From positions 1 through 39,597 of the forward strand of contig NZ_JACUUD010000018.1 in NCBI RefSeq assembly GCF_014859505.1: a DNA stretch of 39,597 bases. The letters are read 5' to 3'. Shown here piece by piece: positions 36,936 to 39,597 of the stretch. Both the position numbers and the translations under genes were made by a program. The notes below the pieces were generated by a model that was not told where the DNA came from, searched no databases, and was given only the letters and a program-made list of their open reading frames with translations. Origin of the DNA: Halomonas sp. (lineage in GTDB: Bacteria > Pseudomonadota > Gammaproteobacteria > Pseudomonadales > Halomonadaceae). Each line of letters starts with the position of its first letter. The first letter of the stretch is position 1.

Positions 36936-39597
36936 TCACCGCGCCGCGGCGATATCGTCGGCGATCAGCTCGTGGAGCGTCTCTAGGGCCATGTCGCTGT
37001 CGGCCTCCATCACCTCCTCGAGCCACAGCAGCGCCTGCTCGCGGTTGGCGCTCTGAAGCCCGTTGGCCTCGAGGTAGGCCTCCGCCAGCGCCAGGCGGGC
37101 GCTTGAATGGCCCTGACGGGCCGCCTGGAGCAGGTAATCGGCCCCCCGGCGGGTGTCGCGCGCCAGGCGCTCGCCGCGCAGGTACTCGCGGCCCAGAGTG
37201 GCCTGGGCACCGGCGTGCCCCTCCTCCGCGGCTTCCTGGAGCAGGGCCTGGCCACGTTCGATATCCTCGGGCATCCCCGCCTCGCCGCGCAGCAGAATCC
37301 GCCCCAGGTTGGCGCGCGAGGAGAGGTCGCCGCTCTCCACCGCCAGGTCCAGCCACTCCCGGGCTTGGGCCGGGTCGGCCGCCACGCCGTTGCCCTCCAG
37401 GTAGGCCTGGCCCAGCAGACGCGCGGCGTGGGGGTTGCCGGCCTCGGCGGCGGGGCGCAGGGTGGCGACGCCCTGTTCGGTATCCGCCTCGACGTGCTCG
37501 CCGAGCAGCAGGGCCTCGCCGAGCCGCAGCCGGGCACCGTCGTGGCCGGCATCCGCGGCGCTTCGCAGCAGCGTCAGGCCGCGCTCGGGGTCGCTCTCGA
37601 GCAGCATCTCGCCGACCTCCGCGCGCGCCCCGGTGTGCCCGGCATTGGCGGCGCGCTCGAGCCAGGCCCTGGCCGCCTCGGGATTCGCCTGGACTCCCGC
37701 CCCGTCACGGAAGGCGCGGCCGAGGTCGGCCATGGCCCCCGGGTGGCCCTCCTCGGCGGCAGCGATCAGCGCATTGATGTCGCCCTGGGCGCCGCGCTCC
37801 CGGTTGACACCGACCATGGCTTCATCGGCGGAGGCGTGGCCGGCGTCCCGGGCGCTGCTCAGCCAGCGGGTCGCCTCGTCGAGATCCCGCGGCACGCCGC
37901 GGCCCTCGCGATAGGCGCGTCCCAGCACCACCATGGCGTAGGCGTCGCCCTGACGGGCGGCCTGCTCCAGCAGGGCGCGCCCGCGCTGCGGCTGCTCCTC
38001 CAGGGGCCCCGTCAGGTAGGCCTCGCCCAGGGAGGTCATGGCGGCGGTGTCGCCGGCCTCGGCCGCCTCCTCGAGCAGCGCTTCGCCCCGGCTGGGGTGG
38101 AGGGGTACCACCTCGCCGTCGAGATAGGCGTCTCCCAGCAGGCGCAGGGCGCCCTCCTGGCCCTGTTCGGCGGCCTCCCTCAGCAGTTCCTCGGCCCGGC
38201 GGCCGTCGACCGGTACCCCGCGCCCCTCCAGATGGGCGGCGCCGAGCTGCTGGGTGGCCCAGGGGTGGCCGAGTTCATGGCCGCGCTCGAGATAGTTGAC
38301 GGCCAGCCAGGGCTGGCTGGGGACCAGTTCATCGTCCAGGTAGAGCGACCCGAGGTGGGCCAGGGCCAGGGGGTCGTCCTGTTCGGCGCCCTCCTCGAGC
38401 AGCGCGATGCCGCGCCGGACCTCGGGTGGCGTGGCGAGGGCATTGGTGGCCAGGGTGGTGGCAGGGTCGTCACCGCTGCCGTCCAGGCCCATCAAGCCGG
38501 CCTGTTCTCGGGCCTCATCAATCAGCGCAGACCCGAGGATCACCCTGGCGTCGACATCGCCGGCCTCGACCGCGGCCTCCAGCCAGCGCTTCGCCTGGGC
38601 CGGGCGCGCCGGTCCCACGTCGGGGTCGAGCAGGGCCTGGCCCAGGCGGGTCATGGCATCGACGTCGCCACGCTCGGCGGCCTCCTCGAGCAGCGCCAGG
38701 CCACGCTGCGGGTCGCCGCCACGCAGCAGCGCCGTGCCGGCGTGGCCCAGGGCATCCACGTCGCCGGCATCGGCGGCGCGCACCAGCCACGCCTGGCGCC
38801 GCTCGGGCTGGTCGCCGAGCAGCCCGTCGGGGGCGTAGAGTCCGGCGAGCCGGCGCATGGCCCCGGTATCGCCGCCGGCGGCTTGCTCCTCGAGCACTGC
38901 CTCCAGGCGTTTTCCATAGTCCATGGCGTGCTCGGGGGCCGTCTCCCGCCAGCCGTTCGGCCCGTGGGCCTCGGCCAGGGCCTCGAGGGCATTGGCGTCA
39001 CCTCGCTGGGCGGCCCGCTCATAGAGCCGCTGGGCGCGTTCCGGGTCAGGGCCGATCTGCTCGCCGCCTTCGGCGAGCAGGCCGGCGAGCGTTGGCTCGG
39101 CCCGCTCCACCCCCTCCTTGACGGCCTGATCGAGCAGATGGAAGGCGAGGCGCTCGTTGCGCTCGACGCCGTCGCCCGCCAGGTAGAGCTCGGCGAGGTT
39201 GAGCGAGGCCTGGCCGCGGATCGGCGAGGGCCACTCGATCGCACGGCCGTAGAGCCGGGCCGCCTCGGCGGGGTCGCGCTCGACCCCCAGGCCGTCATCG
39301 TGAAGCTTTGCCATCTCGTAGTAGGCCGGGGGAATATTCCGGGCCACCAGCGGCTCGAGGCGTTCGATGGCCTCGGCGTGACGCCCCTGCTCGATGAACT
39401 CCTGGGCGCGATTGATCTGCTGCCAGTCATCGCCGCCGATGTTGGCCTCCGGGCGCCAGCCGAACCAGTCGCGGTACTCGGCCGGCACCTCGGCCTGTGG
39501 CTGGGCGGTGCCGGTCGACAGGCCGGGGCTCCCGCAGCCGCTCAGCAGGGCCAGCAGGGCCAGGGAGGCCGTGAGTCTCGAGGGCGTGGAGAGGGGA
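36936..39597 (-). CDS. Very large Sel1-repeat lipoprotein (start beyond window)
   Basis: 886 residues are visible; the frame runs off the right edge without a start codon. The first visible residues form the end of a lipoprotein signal, LTASLALLALLSGC, with the acylated Cys around 39534-39532, so the true start lies only a few codons outside. The rest is roughly 22 Sel1-like units of about 36 residues, each with the helix-turn-helix pattern [AG]xAxxxLGxxYLxGxGVxxDxxxAxxWLxxAAxxG. Sel1 solenoids are scaffolds for protein-protein contacts, in the periplasm or, for lipoproteins such as AlgK, at the outer membrane in polysaccharide export. A specific role cannot be read. A GTG at 39488 would drop the lipoprotein signal and is not the start. 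Confidence 0.88.
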   Translation of the reverse strand, partial: PLSTPSRLTASLALLALLSGCGSPGLSTGTAQPQAEVPAEYRDWFGWRPEANIGGDDWQQINRAQEFIEQGRHAEAIERLEPLVARNIPPAYYEMAKLHDDGLGVERDPAEAARLYGRAIEWPSPIRGQASLNLAELYLAGDGVERNERLAFHLLDQAVKEGVERAEPTLAGLLAEGGEQIGPDPERAQRLYERAAQRGDANALEALAEAHGPNGWRETAPEHAMDYGKRLEAVLEEQAAGGDTGAMRRLAGLYAPDGLLGDQPERRQAWLVRAADAGDVDALGHAGTALLRGGDPQRGLALLEEAAERGDVDAMTRLGQALLDPDVGPARPAQAKRWLEAAVEAGDVDARVILGSALIDEAREQAGLMGLDGSGDDPATTLATNALATPPEVRRGIALLEEGAEQDDPLALAHLGSLYLDDELVPSQPWLAVNYLERGHELGHPWATQQLGAAHLEGRGVPVDGRRAEELLREAAEQGQEGALRLLGDAYLDGEVVPLHPSRGEALLEEAAEAGDTAAMTSLGEAYLTGPLEEQPQRGRALLEQAARQGDAYAMVVLGRAYREGRGVPRDLDEATRWLSSARDAGHASADEAMVGVNRERGAQGDINALIAAAEEGHPGAMADLGRAFRDGAGVQANPEAARAWLERAANAGHTGARAEVGEMLLESDPERGLTLLRSAADAGHDGARLRLGEALLLGEHVEADTEQGVATLRPAAEAGNPHAARLLGQAYLEGNGVAADPAQAREWLDLAVESGDLSSRANLGRILLRGEAGMPEDIERGQALLQEAAEEGHAGAQATLGREYLRGERLARDTRRGADYLLQAARQGHSSARLALAEAYLEANGLQSANREQALLWLEEVMEADSDMALETLHELIADDIAAAR

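Overview
This is a GC-rich, gene-dense chromosomal segment of a gammaproteobacterium, most likely a moderate halophile of the Halomonas type. This assignment rests on gene content and order and on resemblance to remembered families; no search was run. Almost every gene belongs to a conserved core cluster, many genes overlap by 4 nt (ATGA or GTGA), and convergent genes repeatedly share their stop codons. Region by region: (1) 1-2435 carries the tail of an unidentified + strand gene. Convergent with it is a three-gene minus-strand locus: a CsgG-type outer-membrane lipoprotein, a secreted protein with N-N motif repeats, and a small secreted protein ending in a CxxC. It looks like a relative of the Caulobacter HfaB/HfaD/HfaA holdfast-anchor system and is the main accessory element. 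An AT-rich regulatory stretch (2436-2757) separates it from a YugP-like membrane zinc peptidase. (2) 3476-7697: cmoA-cmoB (wobble uridine modification of tRNA) run divergently from pgi, followed by yqiA. (3) 7694-13887: yqiA-parE-parC-serB-sodium channel are tightly coupled, so topoisomerase IV, phosphoserine phosphatase and a BacNav-type voltage-gated channel probably share transcripts. (4) 13888-15927: leuA, preceded by a long leader with a Val/Ile-rich small open frame and a terminator-like hairpin, probably an attenuator. (5) 15924-18738: epmB, efp and epmA, i.e. elongation factor P and the two enzymes that beta-lysylate its Lys34, in one cluster. (6) 18735-21476: minus-strand rsgA-rhdA-psd, divergent from orn (21591-22184) across a symmetric pair of TACAAT boxes. 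(7) 22187-34118: queG, divergent from the classical run nnr-tsaE-amiB-mutL-miaA-hfq-hflX-hflK-hflC. It is broken by a REP-type inverted doublet between mutL and miaA and contains a 15-bp minisatellite inside mutL. (8) 34295-36827: hisZ and purA, ended by a strong bidirectional terminator shared with (9) a very large Sel1-repeat lipoprotein (36936 to the window edge, start missing). The joint themes are tRNA and translation quality (CmoAB, EpmAB/EF-P, RsgA, QueG, TsaE, MiaA, HflX), envelope biology (AmiB, Psd, HflKC, the Sel1 lipoprotein, the CsgG-type secretion locus) and RNA turnover (Orn, Hfq). Non-coding signals that can be read directly include several strong hairpins in leaders and intergenic gaps.
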